A stretch of DNA of 64,000 nucleotides from assembly GCF_001282725.1 (NCBI RefSeq), contig NZ_LN876587.1, positions 596,075 to 660,074 on the forward strand. Reading direction: 5' to 3'. Under the pieces are notes generated by a model. That model made no database searches, was not told where the DNA came from, and worked only from the letters and a program-made list of their open reading frames with translations. Positions 26,429-35,144 of the stretch are shown in pieces. The translations under genes were made by a program, and so were the position numbers. How positions within the stretch are numbered: the first letter of the stretch is position 1; each line of letters starts with the position of its first letter. The stretch comes from Inediibacterium massiliense. GTDB lineage: Bacteria; Bacillota; Clostridia; Peptostreptococcales; Thermotaleaceae.

Positions 26429-27189
26429 ATGCACTAAAAAATATAAAAGTTTTATATGTAGAGGATGAACCCATCACAAGAAGTCAAGTTTTTAGATTCT
26501 TAAAAAAGAGGATTGGAAAAGTAATTACAGCAGAAAACGGAGAAGATGGTATTAGAAAGTTTATAGAACATCAACCTGATGTAATCATTACAGATTTAGT
26601 GATGCCAGATATGAGTGGGATTGAGATGATGAAAAAAATAAGAGGGGATGGTCATCGTTGTCCTGTAATTATTACTTCTGCCTTATCAGATTCTAATACT
26701 ATTTTGGAAACAGTAGATTTAAAAATAGAAAAGTATTTAATTAAACCTATAGATATAAATATATTGATGAAAAATTTAATAGAAATTGCCATTGAAGAAT
26801 TAGAGGAGCAAGAAGACTTATTAGTAGTCAATCATGAATTTATTTTAACAGATGATAAAAAAATTGAATTAGAGCTTGAAATTAGAAATTTATATTCAAA
26901 ATACTTAAAAAAGGTTACAGGAAAAGGAGCAAAATTGATTCAAGTATTTATAAAAGGTAAAGAGATTGAAATCCTTTTAAAAGAAAATTTAACTACATTA
27001 GAAGAAAATCTTTTAAGGACAGGAGATCATTTTAAAAGTATAGAAGTGATTCGAACAACCATTTACGAACATACAATCAAAGAAGTTGAAAAAGAAATAG
27101 GAGATTTAATCAATCGAAAAGTAAATGTAAAAAAAATAGAAATATGCCCAAGGGAAAAATATGAAAGACTTTTATTAAATATATACTAA
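26416..27189 (+). CDS. Response regulator with an MpsC/DUF2294-like output domain
   Basis: The N-terminal receiver (residues 10-125) has acidic E16-D17, phosphoacceptor D60 in TDLVMPDMSG, a serine in ITSALS and the conserved lysine in YLIKPID. The C-terminal part (about 145-257) has no DNA-binding motif. It contains YSKYLKKVTGKGAKLIQVFI, LTTLEENLL and an end like GDLINRKV, a pattern I recognise as the MpsC (DUF2294) domain linked to bicarbonate/cation transport control in Firmicutes. The assignment of that domain is from pattern memory. It overlaps the kinase gene, so the two form a pair. Confidence 0.7.
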   Translation: MEGINALKNIKVLYVEDEPITRSQVFRFLKKRIGKVITAENGEDGIRKFIEHQPDVIITDLVMPDMSGIEMMKKIRGDGHRCPVIITSALSDSNTILETVDLKIEKYLIKPIDINILMKNLIEIAIEELEEQEDLLVVNHEFILTDDKKIELELEIRNLYSKYLKKVTGKGAKLIQVFIKGKEIEILLKENLTTLEENLLRTGDHFKSIEVIRTTIYEHTIKEVEKEIGDLINRKVNVKKIEICPREKYERLLLNIY

Positions 27190-27203
27190 TATACAAGAAA
27201 CAT

Positions 27204-27233
27204 TTGACAAAATATCATAATATATGATATTAT
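27204..27233 (+). promoter_or_regulatory. Strong promoter with an embedded perfect operator palindrome
   Basis: TTGACA (27204-27209) and TATTAT (27228-27233) are 18 bp apart. The spacer holds ATATCATA-ATA-TATGATAT (27212-27230), a perfect 8-bp inverted repeat that overlaps the -10. A repressor bound there would block the promoter. It drives the non-coding stretch that follows. Confidence 0.65.
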
Positions 27234-27239
27234 ATTTAC

Positions 27240-27457
27240 AAGGAAGACACACATAAGAACAATATATCTTAATGAATAAAAATAGATATATGTATATATA
27301 AGCTGTTTTTATCTTAAGAATATCATACATAGTATAAAAATAAAATAAATTCAATTATGGAACAACTATTTGAATCAAATAATATATTTGCAATTTAAAT
27401 GGTCCATAATAAAAGATTTTTAGATCTTTTATTGTGGGCCATTTTTGTTTTTTTAGA
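27240..27457 (+). ncRNA. Candidate small RNA of about 200 nt (or untranslated leader)
   Basis: This stretch runs from the predicted start of the 27204 promoter to a strong terminator. No ORF longer than 13 codons with a ribosome site is present. It lies just after the MpsC-type response regulator and before the SANT-repeat gene. It could be an independent sRNA or an attenuated leader. I found no match to a known RNA family by eye. Confidence 0.4.
27397..27457 (+). terminator. Long hairpin terminator ending the candidate sRNA
   Basis: A 21-nt arm at 27397-27417 pairs with 27424-27444 with two non-Watson-Crick positions. It is followed by TTTGTTTTTTT. The arms begin AAATGG and end CCATTT. Confidence 0.85.
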
Positions 27458-27573
27458 AAGTATGTAGATAAAAATAATCTCCGGAGATGAAAATATAAAA
27501 ACTTTTTTAAAGAATTAAGGGTCATATTGAATTAATACAGAATATGATTATGGGATTTAAGGGGGAAAAAAAT

Positions 27574-28167
27574 ATGGCATATAAAAAATGGATGCAAGAA
27601 GAAATAGAATATTTAGTTTGTAATTATAGTAAAAAAAGTATTATGAATATTGCAAATGACTTAGATCGAACAAAAGACTCAGTGTTTAAAAAAGCAAAAA
27701 GAATAGGCCTTACAACAGAATTAAGATATTGGTCAGAGGAAGAGGTAGAATTTTTATTAGACAAATGGGGAAAAAAGACTGCAGAGTTTATTGCCAATGA
27801 GTTAGATCGAAGTCTTGTTTCTATTAGAAAAAAAGCTATTGAATTAAAATTAGGACCAGAAATTATTGCAAATGGAGAGTTTCTGACTACAGGAGATATC
27901 GGATATCTTTTAAATAAAAATCCTAGTTTGATTTATAGATGGATTAGAGAAGGATTTATGAAAGGAAGAAGATTTGGGAAAAAGAAAGTATTTCAAATTA
28001 AACCTGATCATTTTATAACATTTTTAAAAAGTCACCCGGAGAAGTGGGATGGAGAAAAAGCTAGGATCCATTTAATCAAACCTTATTTTTATTGTTCTAG
28101 CTGTTCAGATGTACCAGATTGGTTTGTGAATAAGATTGAAAATGATGTATACTCAGATGTAATCTAA
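27574..28167 (+). CDS. DNA-binding protein with two SANT/Myb-like repeats and a MerR-like helix-turn-helix
   Basis: This 197-residue protein has two tandem repeats of about 47 residues: WMQEEIEYLVCNYSKKSI through KKAKRIGL, and WSEEEVEFLLDKWGKKTAEF through KKAIELKLG. Each has the tryptophan/acidic start and Arg-Thr/Ser-x-x-Ser-[IV]-x-x-K-A recognition pattern of Myb/SANT-like bacterial domains. A segment like a MerR/excisionase helix-turn-helix follows (LTTGDIGYLLNKNPSLIYRW plus IREG). The C-terminal YFYCSSCSDVPDW may bind metal. The start at 27574 is chosen for AAGGGGG 9 nt upstream; 27544 lacks one. Regulatory target unknown. Confidence 0.65.
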   Translation: MAYKKWMQEEIEYLVCNYSKKSIMNIANDLDRTKDSVFKKAKRIGLTTELRYWSEEEVEFLLDKWGKKTAEFIANELDRSLVSIRKKAIELKLGPEIIANGEFLTTGDIGYLLNKNPSLIYRWIREGFMKGRRFGKKKVFQIKPDHFITFLKSHPEKWDGEKARIHLIKPYFYCSSCSDVPDWFVNKIENDVYSDVI

Positions 28168-28180
28168 GTGTGTATATAGT

Positions 28181-28205
28181 AAAGAACCCTTTGGGGTTCT
28201 TTTTG
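28181..28205 (+). terminator. Terminator after the SANT-repeat gene
   Basis: AAAGAACCC-TTTG-GGGTTCTTTTTG is a compact hairpin with a T-run, about 14 nt after the stop codon. Confidence 0.85.
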
Positions 28206-28230
28206 TATCTATAATTTTTAAGACAACTCA

Positions 28231-28259
28231 TTGACAAATTTATCAATTATTAGTAAAAT
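28231..28259 (+). promoter_or_regulatory. Promoter of the MATE gene
   Basis: TTGACA (28231-28236), a 17-bp spacer and TAAAAT (28254-28259). Transcription would start about 110 nt before the coding sequence, leaving a leader with a terminator-like hairpin. Confidence 0.7.
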
Positions 28260-28311
28260 GTAAATTGATATTTAAAAAAGTTTTGATTAACGATAGACAA
28301 GTGAAGAAGCT

Positions 28312-28348
28312 AACCACTTTGAAAAAACTTCAAGGTGGTTTTATTTTT
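28312..28348 (+). terminator. Leader hairpin before the MATE gene, possible attenuator
   Basis: AACCACTTTGAA (28312-28323) pairs with TTCAAGGTGGTT (28329-28340), followed by TTATTTTTG. It lies between promoter and ribosome site. GTGAAG at about 28301-28306 could pair with CTTCA in the hairpin as a competing structure. No known riboswitch class is recognised. Confidence 0.55.
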
Positions 28349-28377
28349 GAAAATTAGGAAGAAAGGAGTAAATAAGA

Positions 28378-29751
28378 ATGATTCAGAATTTATACAAGTA
28401 TTTATTTCAAGATAAAAAATTTTATGAAAACTTATATAAAATTGCTTTACCCATTATTATACAAAACTTTATTGCTTCTTCCCTAAATATGGTAGATACC
28501 ATGATGATTGGGAGAGTAGGAGAAATTCAAATTGCAGCGGTAGGTATTGCAAATCAATACTTTTTTTTATTTAATCTATTGCTCATAGGGATATGTAGTG
28601 GTTGTGGTATTTTTATTTCTCAATTTTGGGGAAAAAGAGATACTATAAATATAAAGAAAGTATTAGGAATTGGTATGATTGCAGGAGCAGCTTTATCTAC
28701 TATTTTTACAGTCATAGCTTCTTGTATGCCAAATCAGATCATTCATATTTTTAATACAGACCCACAAGTTATATTAGAAGGTGCTAAGTACTTAAAAATT
28801 GTTTGTATAAGTTATATATTTACTGCTATTACTTTTAATTTTGGTTTTGCATCAAGATGTATAGAAAATACGATTTTACCAATGGTCGTTAGTAGTTTTG
28901 CCCTTCTTTTTAATACGTTTTTCAACTACGTATTTATATTTGGAAATTTTGGATCAAAGGCTATGGGTGTCGAAGGAGCAGCTTTGGCAACACTGCTTGC
29001 AAGAATCATTGAAGCAGGTCTTTTGGTAGGATATATTTATTTTACAAAGGGAGTGTTGGCAGCTAAAGCTAGGGAAATGTTTTCTTTAACTAAAGATTTT
29101 ATTAAGAAAGTTTTTGATACAGTCATTCCTGTAGTTTTAAATGAAGGGTGCTGGGCCTTAGGATTTGTTATATATTCTGTAGCATATGGAAGAATAGGTA
29201 TGCAGGCTATGGCTTCTGTTCAAATTTGTAATACTATAATCAATATATTTATGGTGTTTATATTTGGTATGTCAAATGGATCAGTTGTTATGATTGGAAA
29301 TCAAATAGGAGCAGGACATGAAGAACAAGCTAAGATCTATGCAAAGAGATTTTCTTTATTAGCATGTTTAGCGGGAATTGGTTTGGCATCCATTTTGGCA
29401 ATTAGCGCTCCTTTTATATTATCTTTTTTTAAGATATCCTATGAGGTATATCATAGTGCTCTTATGATTTTATATATTAATTCTGGGGTTTTAATTATAC
29501 GGGTATTTAATTGTATTTTGATCGTAGGAATTTTAAGAGCTGGGGGAGATGCAAAGACTGCCCTTTTAATAGAAGGTTTTAGTATGTGGTGTATTGGTGT
29601 GCCACTAGCATTTTTAGGAGCTTTTTATTTTAAATTACCTGTTCATTATGTAGCAGCATTAGTGACGGTAGAAGAAATAGTCAAATTTAGTTTGGGTCTT
29701 CCAAGATTGTTATCCAATAAATGGATTAGAAATGTAACTGAAAATATGTAA
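28378..29751 (+). CDS. MATE-family multidrug/metabolite exporter
   Basis: This 457-residue protein has 12 predicted helices in two MATE halves. It has IALPIIIQNFIASSLNMVDTMMIGRVGE at the first helix pair and NFGFASRCIENTILPMVVSSF later. The second half begins near PVVLNEGCWALGFVIYSVAYGRIG. Such proteins export drugs or metabolites using a sodium or proton gradient. Its own promoter and attenuator-like leader suggest inducible expression. Confidence 0.88.
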   Translation: MIQNLYKYLFQDKKFYENLYKIALPIIIQNFIASSLNMVDTMMIGRVGEIQIAAVGIANQYFFLFNLLLIGICSGCGIFISQFWGKRDTINIKKVLGIGMIAGAALSTIFTVIASCMPNQIIHIFNTDPQVILEGAKYLKIVCISYIFTAITFNFGFASRCIENTILPMVVSSFALLFNTFFNYVFIFGNFGSKAMGVEGAALATLLARIIEAGLLVGYIYFTKGVLAAKAREMFSLTKDFIKKVFDTVIPVVLNEGCWALGFVIYSVAYGRIGMQAMASVQICNTIINIFMVFIFGMSNGSVVMIGNQIGAGHEEQAKIYAKRFSLLACLAGIGLASILAISAPFILSFFKISYEVYHSALMILYINSGVLIIRVFNCILIVGILRAGGDAKTALLIEGFSMWCIGVPLAFLGAFYFKLPVHYVAALVTVEEIVKFSLGLPRLLSNKWIRNVTENM

Positions 29752-29752
29752 T

Positions 29753-29798
29753 AAACTCAAATAGCCGAGATAAAAATTTATCTTGGCTATTTGAGTTT
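29753..29798. terminator. Bidirectional terminator between MATE and XapX genes
   Basis: AAACTCAAATAGCCGAGATA and its near-complement ending GAGTTT form a 22-bp hairpin. It lies between convergent transcription units and overlaps the stop codon of the minus-strand XapX gene. Confidence 0.8.
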
Positions 29799-29967
29799 AT
29801 TTGATGAAAAGTTTCATAAGGTATTCAGTACCTTTAAATCCAAGAAAAAGACCAACAATTCCAGCTATTCCTGCCAAAGTAGGAGGAGCAGGTAATGGAA
29901 GTTTAAACCATGGAAAAATACTTCCGGTTACTGCTCCTGTTAATAAAGCCATAAGAACAAGCTTCAT
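29797..29967 (-). CDS. Small XapX-domain membrane protein
   Basis: A 56-residue protein reads MKLVLMALLTGAVTGSIF, then PWFKLPLPAPPTLAGIAG, then IVGLFLGFKGTEYLMKLFIK. The two hydrophobic stretches around a P-x-P-A-P-P-T-L-A-G-I-x-G-I-V-G motif match the XapX family, small membrane proteins of unknown function often near purine catabolism genes. GGAGG lies 8 nt before the ATG. It begins 23 nt after the deaminase stop and is probably the last gene of the deoC-punA-pdp operon. Confidence 0.8.
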   Translation of the reverse strand: MKLVLMALLTGAVTGSIFPWFKLPLPAPPTLAGIAGIVGLFLGFKGTEYLMKLFIK

Positions 29968-29990
29968 GATCTTGCCTCCAATTTTGGATT

Positions 29991-31271
29991 TTATGGGATT
30001 AGTTTTTTACAGCATTTTTCTACATTCTCATAAACTAAATTTAAATCAATGGTTGTGAGTTTTCTATTTTCTAATAATATATTCCCATCTACTATAACGG
30101 TGTCTACATCAGATGGATAAACAGAATAAGCAAGAGCGGAAATTAAATTGTGCTTAGGAAATAAATGAGGTTGATTTAAATCAATTAAAATTAAATCAGC
30201 ACATTTTCCTACCTGAAGAGATCCCACTTGATCCTCTATTCCTAAAGCGCGTGCCCCATTTAGGGTAGCCATCTTAAGGGCGGTATGAGCAGGGAGAACA
30301 GTACTATTATTTGTAACTGCTTTATTAAGAATACATGCCAATTTTACTTCTTCAAACATATTTAAATTATTATTACTACAAGAACTGTCTGTTCCTAAAG
30401 CTACATTTACACCTGTATCTAAAAGCTTAGGTATAGGAGCAAAGCCATTTGCAAGCTTTAAATTACTTACAGGATTATTAAGTACATGAACATTTTTTTC
30501 TTTTAAAATCTGTATATCTTCCTCAGACAAATGAACACAATGAGCAGCTAAGGTTCTAACATCAAACAACCCAAGATCGTAAAGGTGTTTTACAGGAGAT
30601 TTACCGTATGCCTTAAAACTATCTTCTACTTCTTTTTTACTTTCACTAAGATGAATGTGAATTCCTGTTTTTAATTCTTTGGCAATAGGAATCATTTTCT
30701 TCAAATAATCAGAAGAACAAGTATAAGGAGCATGAGGTGCAATAAAAGTTTTGATTCTATTATGATTAGATCCATGCCATTTTTTATATAAAGACTTACT
30801 TTCTTTAAAGGTATTATCCTTTGAATGGTCAAATAATGTTTCACAAATAAATCCTCTCATCTTTGAATCTTTTGCGGCACATCCTACAGCATCTGCAAAA
30901 TTATACATATCATTAAAACAAGTAACTCCTGATAAGATAAGTTCTGCAATACTTAGTAGACTTCCCCAGTATACCATTTCATGTGTCAAATTCTTTTCTA
31001 CAGGCCACACCTTTTCTGTAAGCCATTCCCAAAGGGGGAGGTCATCTGCATAATTTCTTACTAAAGACATAGGTAGGTGGGTATGAGTATTGATAAGTCC
31101 TGGCATAATAATTTTATCCGATCCATCTATGACTTTATCATAATAGGAAATTTCATGTACATTTCCAATATTTGAGATGATTCCATTTTCTATACCAATA
31201 TCTTTTTTTTGTATGGATACTTCTTCATTTTCAAACAATAGTAAAGATCCATTTTGAATTAATATTTTCAT
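29991..31271 (-). CDS. Amidohydrolase of the MTA/SAH deaminase family
   Basis: This 426-residue metal-dependent deaminase has metal ligands in PGLINTHTHLPM (about residue 62), GIHIHLSE (about 205), AAHCVHL (about 245) and ALGTDSSCSNNNLNMFEEV (about 300). The family deaminates methylthioadenosine, S-adenosylhomocysteine, adenosine or guanine-type substrates. Its place after deoC, punA and pdp suggests nucleoside or base deamination. The exact substrate is open; SAH/MTA would tie it to sulfur-metabolite recycling. Confidence 0.82.
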   Translation of the reverse strand: MKILIQNGSLLLFENEEVSIQKKDIGIENGIISNIGNVHEISYYDKVIDGSDKIIMPGLINTHTHLPMSLVRNYADDLPLWEWLTEKVWPVEKNLTHEMVYWGSLLSIAELILSGVTCFNDMYNFADAVGCAAKDSKMRGFICETLFDHSKDNTFKESKSLYKKWHGSNHNRIKTFIAPHAPYTCSSDYLKKMIPIAKELKTGIHIHLSESKKEVEDSFKAYGKSPVKHLYDLGLFDVRTLAAHCVHLSEEDIQILKEKNVHVLNNPVSNLKLANGFAPIPKLLDTGVNVALGTDSSCSNNNLNMFEEVKLACILNKAVTNNSTVLPAHTALKMATLNGARALGIEDQVGSLQVGKCADLILIDLNQPHLFPKHNLISALAYSVYPSDVDTVIVDGNILLENRKLTTIDLNLVYENVEKCCKKLIP

Positions 31272-31292
31272 AAAATTACGCTCCTTGTGTGT

Positions 31293-32618
31293 TTAATACC
31301 GAATAGAATCATTTTTTGTTACGATTCCCTTAATTAGTGGTTTTTTATATACCTTTTCTTTAATCATATCATAGGCATTTATAATCATAGCTGTAGCTTG
31401 TGTTTGTTTGTAAGAATCATTTGCATAAATGGTAGCAATCTTTTCTCCTTTTTTTACAAAATCTCCTATTTTTTTATGAAGAACAATTCCAACAGACAAA
31501 TCAATAGGACTCTCCTTTGTTTCTCTACCTGCTCCTAATACAAGAGATGCCATTCCTATTGAATCTGCATGAATACGATTGACATATCCTTCACAAGAAG
31601 AAGAAATAGCAGTAACAAATTTTGGTGTAGGAAAAAGATCAGGATTATCTACAAGTTTCTCATCTCCACCTTGCATATGAATCCATTCTTTTAATTTATC
31701 AATTCCTTTTTTAGAAGAAATAATATTTTGAAGGATATTTCTTCCTTCTTGCGTATCTTTTGCTTTTTTTCCTAATACAAGCATATGAGAGCCCAAAGTT
31801 AAGCAAAGCTCTGTTAAATCATCTGGACCATTTCCATTTAATGTATCAATGGCTTCTTTGACTTCTAATATATTTCCCACAGCAAAGCCAAGAGGTTGAT
31901 CCATATCTGTAATCACAGCAATAGTATCTTTATTCATACCTATTCCTATATCTACCATTTCTCTTGCAAGATTAAAAGAACTATCTAAATCTTTCATGAA
32001 TGCACCGCTACCAGTTTTTACATCTAATACAATAGCCTCTGCACCAGATGAAATTTTTTTACTCATAATACTGCTTGCAATCAATGATAAATTATCAACA
32101 GTAGCTGTTACATCTCTAAGGGCATAGAGTTTTTTATCAGCAGGAGTTAAATTTCCAGTTTGTCCTCCTAAAGATATTTTTATATTATTTACATTTTCGA
32201 TAAATTGTTCAATAGGTAAGTTTGTACAAAAGCCTTCAAAGGATTCTAATTTATCTATTGTTCCTCCAGTATGACCTAAACCTCTTCCAGACATTTTAGC
32301 AACAGGAACACCTGCTGCTGCTACTAAAGGAGCTAATATAAGAGTAGTAGTATCTCCTACACCACCTGTACTATGTTTATCTACCTTTATACCTTCTATT
32401 TTTGAAAGATCTATGGTATCTCCACTATTGACCATAGCCTTTGTTAGATCTACGGTTTCTCTTTTGTTCATCTTTTGAAAATAAATAGCCATCATAAGAG
32501 CTGATACTTGATAATCTGGAATAGTTCCTTTTGTATATTCTTCTATGAAAAAGTTTATTTCCTCTGTAGTTAATTCTTTTCCATCTCTTTTTTTTATAAT
32601 AATGTCATACATTCTCAT
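31293..32618 (-). CDS. pdp: Pyrimidine-nucleoside phosphorylase
   Basis: This 441-residue enzyme splits thymidine, uridine or deoxyuridine with phosphate into base and (deoxy)ribose-1-phosphate. The signature [20 protein letters not shown] and the [17 protein letters not shown] loop are intact; [16 protein letters not shown] and [10 protein letters not shown] follow. It starts [10 protein letters not shown] as in Bacillus Pdp. An in-frame GTG at 32627 lies inside the ribosome site. Confidence 0.94.
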   Translation of the reverse strand: MRMYDIIIKKRDGKELTTEEINFFIEEYTKGTIPDYQVSALMMAIYFQKMNKRETVDLTKAMVNSGDTIDLSKIEGIKVDKHSTGGVGDTTTLILAPLVAAAGVPVAKMSGRGLGHTGGTIDKLESFEGFCTNLPIEQFIENVNNIKISLGGQTGNLTPADKKLYALRDVTATVDNLSLIASSIMSKKISSGAEAIVLDVKTGSGAFMKDLDSSFNLAREMVDIGIGMNKDTIAVITDMDQPLGFAVGNILEVKEAIDTLNGNGPDDLTELCLTLGSHMLVLGKKAKDTQEGRNILQNIISSKKGIDKLKEWIHMQGGDEKLVDNPDLFPTPKFVTAISSSCEGYVNRIHADSIGMASLVLGAGRETKESPIDLSVGIVLHKKIGDFVKKGEKIATIYANDSYKQTQATAMIINAYDMIKEKVYKKPLIKGIVTKNDSIRY

Positions 32619-32629
32619 TTTCTTCACCT

Positions 32630-33448
32630 CTATATATTTTTGATTACATTTTTCATGAGAATGAGAAACTGTTCTCGTACTCTTTGTGAAGTTTCCATTA
32701 CTTCATCATGATTTAAAGGCTGATCAAGTATTCCTGACGCCATATTGGTCATACAAGAAATACCTACAACTTTGATTCCACTATGTATAGCAATAATTAC
32801 CTCTGGAACAGTAGACATACCTACAGCATCTGCTCCCAGTATTCGAACCATTTTTACCTCTGCAGGAGTTTCGTAGGTAGGACCACTCATACAAGCATAT
32901 ACTCCTTCTTTGATAGGAATACTTAAAGATTTTGCAATTCCTTTTACTCTTTCTCTTAAATCTCTATCATAAGCATTAGACATATCAGGAAATCTTGTAC
33001 CGAATTGTGCTAGGTTTTTTCCAATTAAAGGATGATCTCCAGAAAGATTTATATGATCAGAAATAACCATCAAGTCGCCAGGTTCATAAGAAGTGTTTAC
33101 GGCACCAGCAGCATTTGTAACGATCAAAGTTTCTACACCTAAAAGCTTCATAACTCGTACAGGAAAAGTAACTTCTTCCATTTTATAACCTTCATAAAAA
33201 TGAAAACGCCCTTGCATAGCAATGACTCTTTTTCCTTCCAAAGTTCCTATTACCAATTGTCCTGCATGACCTTCTACAGTAGATATAGGGAAATGTGGAA
33301 TTTTACTATAAGGATATATTTCTTTTTCTTCGATCTGATCTGCTAAGGATCCAAGTCCTGATCCTAATATTAAACCTATTTCAGGTTTTATTTTTGTTTG
33401 ATTCAATATATACTTAGCTGATTCTTGGATTCTTTCATATAATTGCAT
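32630..33448 (-). CDS. punA: Purine-nucleoside phosphorylase
   Basis: This 272-residue trimeric-type PNP has the phosphate-binding [44 protein letters not shown] and [12 protein letters not shown] segments. It releases purine bases from inosine, guanosine or their deoxy forms. It lies between deoC and pdp with 11-12 nt gaps. Confidence 0.93.
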   Translation of the reverse strand: MQLYERIQESAKYILNQTKIKPEIGLILGSGLGSLADQIEEKEIYPYSKIPHFPISTVEGHAGQLVIGTLEGKRVIAMQGRFHFYEGYKMEEVTFPVRVMKLLGVETLIVTNAAGAVNTSYEPGDLMVISDHINLSGDHPLIGKNLAQFGTRFPDMSNAYDRDLRERVKGIAKSLSIPIKEGVYACMSGPTYETPAEVKMVRILGADAVGMSTVPEVIIAIHSGIKVVGISCMTNMASGILDQPLNHDEVMETSQRVREQFLILMKNVIKNI

Positions 33449-33460
33449 AAATTTTCCTCC

Positions 33461-34126
33461 TTAATAGTTAGTATTTGTCATTTCATTTTTTAAAATGGCA
33501 ACAGATGCACTCGCACCAATTCTAGTAGCACCAGCTTCGATCATTTTTAATACATCTTCTTGTGTGCGAATTCCTCCAGATGCTTTGACACCCATTGAGT
33601 CTCCTACAGTTTTTTTCATTAAAGCCACATCTTCTATAGTTGCTCCTCCTGTACTAAAACCTGTAGAAGTTTTTACAAAATGAGCACCTGCTTTTTTTGA
33701 GATCTCACAAGCTGTTACAATTTCTTCTTTGGTGAGAAGACAGTTTTCCAAAATAACTTTTACTAAGGCTTTATGATTTACTGCATCTACCACTCCTTTA
33801 ATGTCATTATATACAAAATCGTATTTTTTTTCTTTCAAAGCTCCTATATTAATAACCATATCAATTTCAGTAGCGCCAAGTTCTATAGCTAAAGAAGCTT
33901 CAAAAGCTTTTCCTTTTGGAGCTACTGCTCCTAATGGAAATCCTATTACAGTAGTTACCCCAATAGAAGTACCTTTAAGCTCATGTGCTACATATTCTGT
34001 AAAGCAACTATTTACACATACAGATGCAAAATGATATTCTTTTGCTTCTTCACATATTTTGTGAATATTTTCTTTGGTTGCATCTGGTTTTAATAAAGTA
34101 TGATCAATCATGGATGCAAGATTCAT
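33461..34126 (-). CDS. deoC: Deoxyribose-phosphate aldolase
   Basis: This 221-residue TIM-barrel aldolase cleaves deoxyribose-5-phosphate to acetaldehyde and glyceraldehyde-3-phosphate. It begins [15 protein letters not shown]. The Schiff-base lysine is in [14 protein letters not shown], with [10 protein letters not shown] and [16 protein letters not shown] nearby. It is the first gene of the minus-strand salvage operon, preceded by an AGGGATAC-type ribosome site. No phosphopentomutase is present in this operon. Confidence 0.94.
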   Translation of the reverse strand: MNLASMIDHTLLKPDATKENIHKICEEAKEYHFASVCVNSCFTEYVAHELKGTSIGVTTVIGFPLGAVAPKGKAFEASLAIELGATEIDMVINIGALKEKKYDFVYNDIKGVVDAVNHKALVKVILENCLLTKEEIVTACEISKKAGAHFVKTSTGFSTGGATIEDVALMKKTVGDSMGVKASGGIRTQEDVLKMIEAGATRIGASASVAILKNEMTNTNY

Positions 34127-34430
34127 ATGTATCCCTCCATTTCTATAATTGGATAATCATGTATATGTTATAATCCTATCGGAAAAAGAGAATATTGTGA
34201 ATAGAGTTTTAAAAAAATCATGAAATAAAGTTAATTTTATTATTTACAAGTGATGTATATCTTATAATAGATAGTGAGTTTGTAGATCAAGTCATAAAAT
34301 TTGTCAATAATCTGAATATCTTATAATAGATATTAATAAAATGATATTTGTACAATATTTTTATATTTTTAGGATAATATATTTTATGATAAAATGAAAT
34401 ACAATAAGGTTATAGATAAGGAGTTTTAAA
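34127..34430. promoter_or_regulatory. Divergent regulatory region with an exact 17-bp direct repeat
   Basis: This 304-bp region separates deoC from the OmpR-type regulator. ATATCTTATAATAGATA occurs exactly at 34257-34273 and at 34316-34332, 59 nt apart. Each copy holds a TATAAT box, and a related TATATGTTATAAT lies near 34162-34174. They may be duplicate promoters or binding sites for the adjacent response regulator. No gene is seen. Confidence 0.45.
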
Positions 34431-35135
34431 ATGAAACAAAAGATATTGATTGTAGAAGATGAGAGTAGTATAAGAAGCTTATTAAAAGTTACATTTAGGA
34501 CAAATGGCTATGATGTGATAGAAGCACAAAGTGGAGAGGAAGGTCTTAAAAAGGCAAGAGAAGAAAAACCTATCTTAGCACTTTTAGATGTTATGTTACC
34601 AGGGATTGATGGATTTGAAGTATGTGAAAAATTAAGAAAAGAATTTCAAAATATAGGAATTATCATGCTTACAGCCCGAGGACAAGACATGGATAAAATA
34701 TCAGGGCTTCAATTAGGAGCAGACGATTATATGATTAAACCTTTTAATCCTACAGAACTAGTTTTAAGGGTACAAGCATTGATTCGACGTATTGGCCATG
34801 AACAAAAGAATGATACGAGTATCTTGAAAAGTGGACCTTTTCATATTGATACACATGCCCATCTTGTATATAAAAATGAAAAAGTTATTGACATGACACC
34901 CAAAGAATATTTACTTATGAAATTGTTTTTAGAAAATGAAGGAAAAGCTTTTACAAGAGATGAATTATTAGATTGTGTATGGGGATGGCAATTTGTAGGA
35001 GATACAAAGATTGTAGATGTAAATATTCGAAGACTCAGAACAAAAATAGAAGAAGATTCTTCTAAACCTTTTTATATTGAAACCGTTTGGGGAGTAGGAT
35101 ATAGATGGAAAAAAATAGATGAAGAATTAATTTAG
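34431..35135 (+). CDS. OmpR/PhoB-family response regulator
   Basis: This 234-residue protein has a receiver domain with E9-D10, D53 in LLDVMLPGIDGF and a lysine in YMIKPF. A winged-helix domain follows (TPKEYLLMKLFLENEGKAFT; then VDVNIRRLRTKIEEDSSKPF; VWGVGYRW). It should be phosphorylated by the kinase encoded 9 nt downstream and bind DNA. The operon also encodes a lipoprotein. Confidence 0.93.
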   Translation: MKQKILIVEDESSIRSLLKVTFRTNGYDVIEAQSGEEGLKKAREEKPILALLDVMLPGIDGFEVCEKLRKEFQNIGIIMLTARGQDMDKISGLQLGADDYMIKPFNPTELVLRVQALIRRIGHEQKNDTSILKSGPFHIDTHAHLVYKNEKVIDMTPKEYLLMKLFLENEGKAFTRDELLDCVWGWQFVGDTKIVDVNIRRLRTKIEEDSSKPFYIETVWGVGYRWKKIDEELI

Positions 35136-35144
35136 GGAGAAATT

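Noticed and set aside
29801-30058. 85-codon plus-strand ORF
   Set aside because: It lies antisense to the XapX gene and the end of the deaminase gene, is unusually proline-rich for this genome and has no ribosome site.
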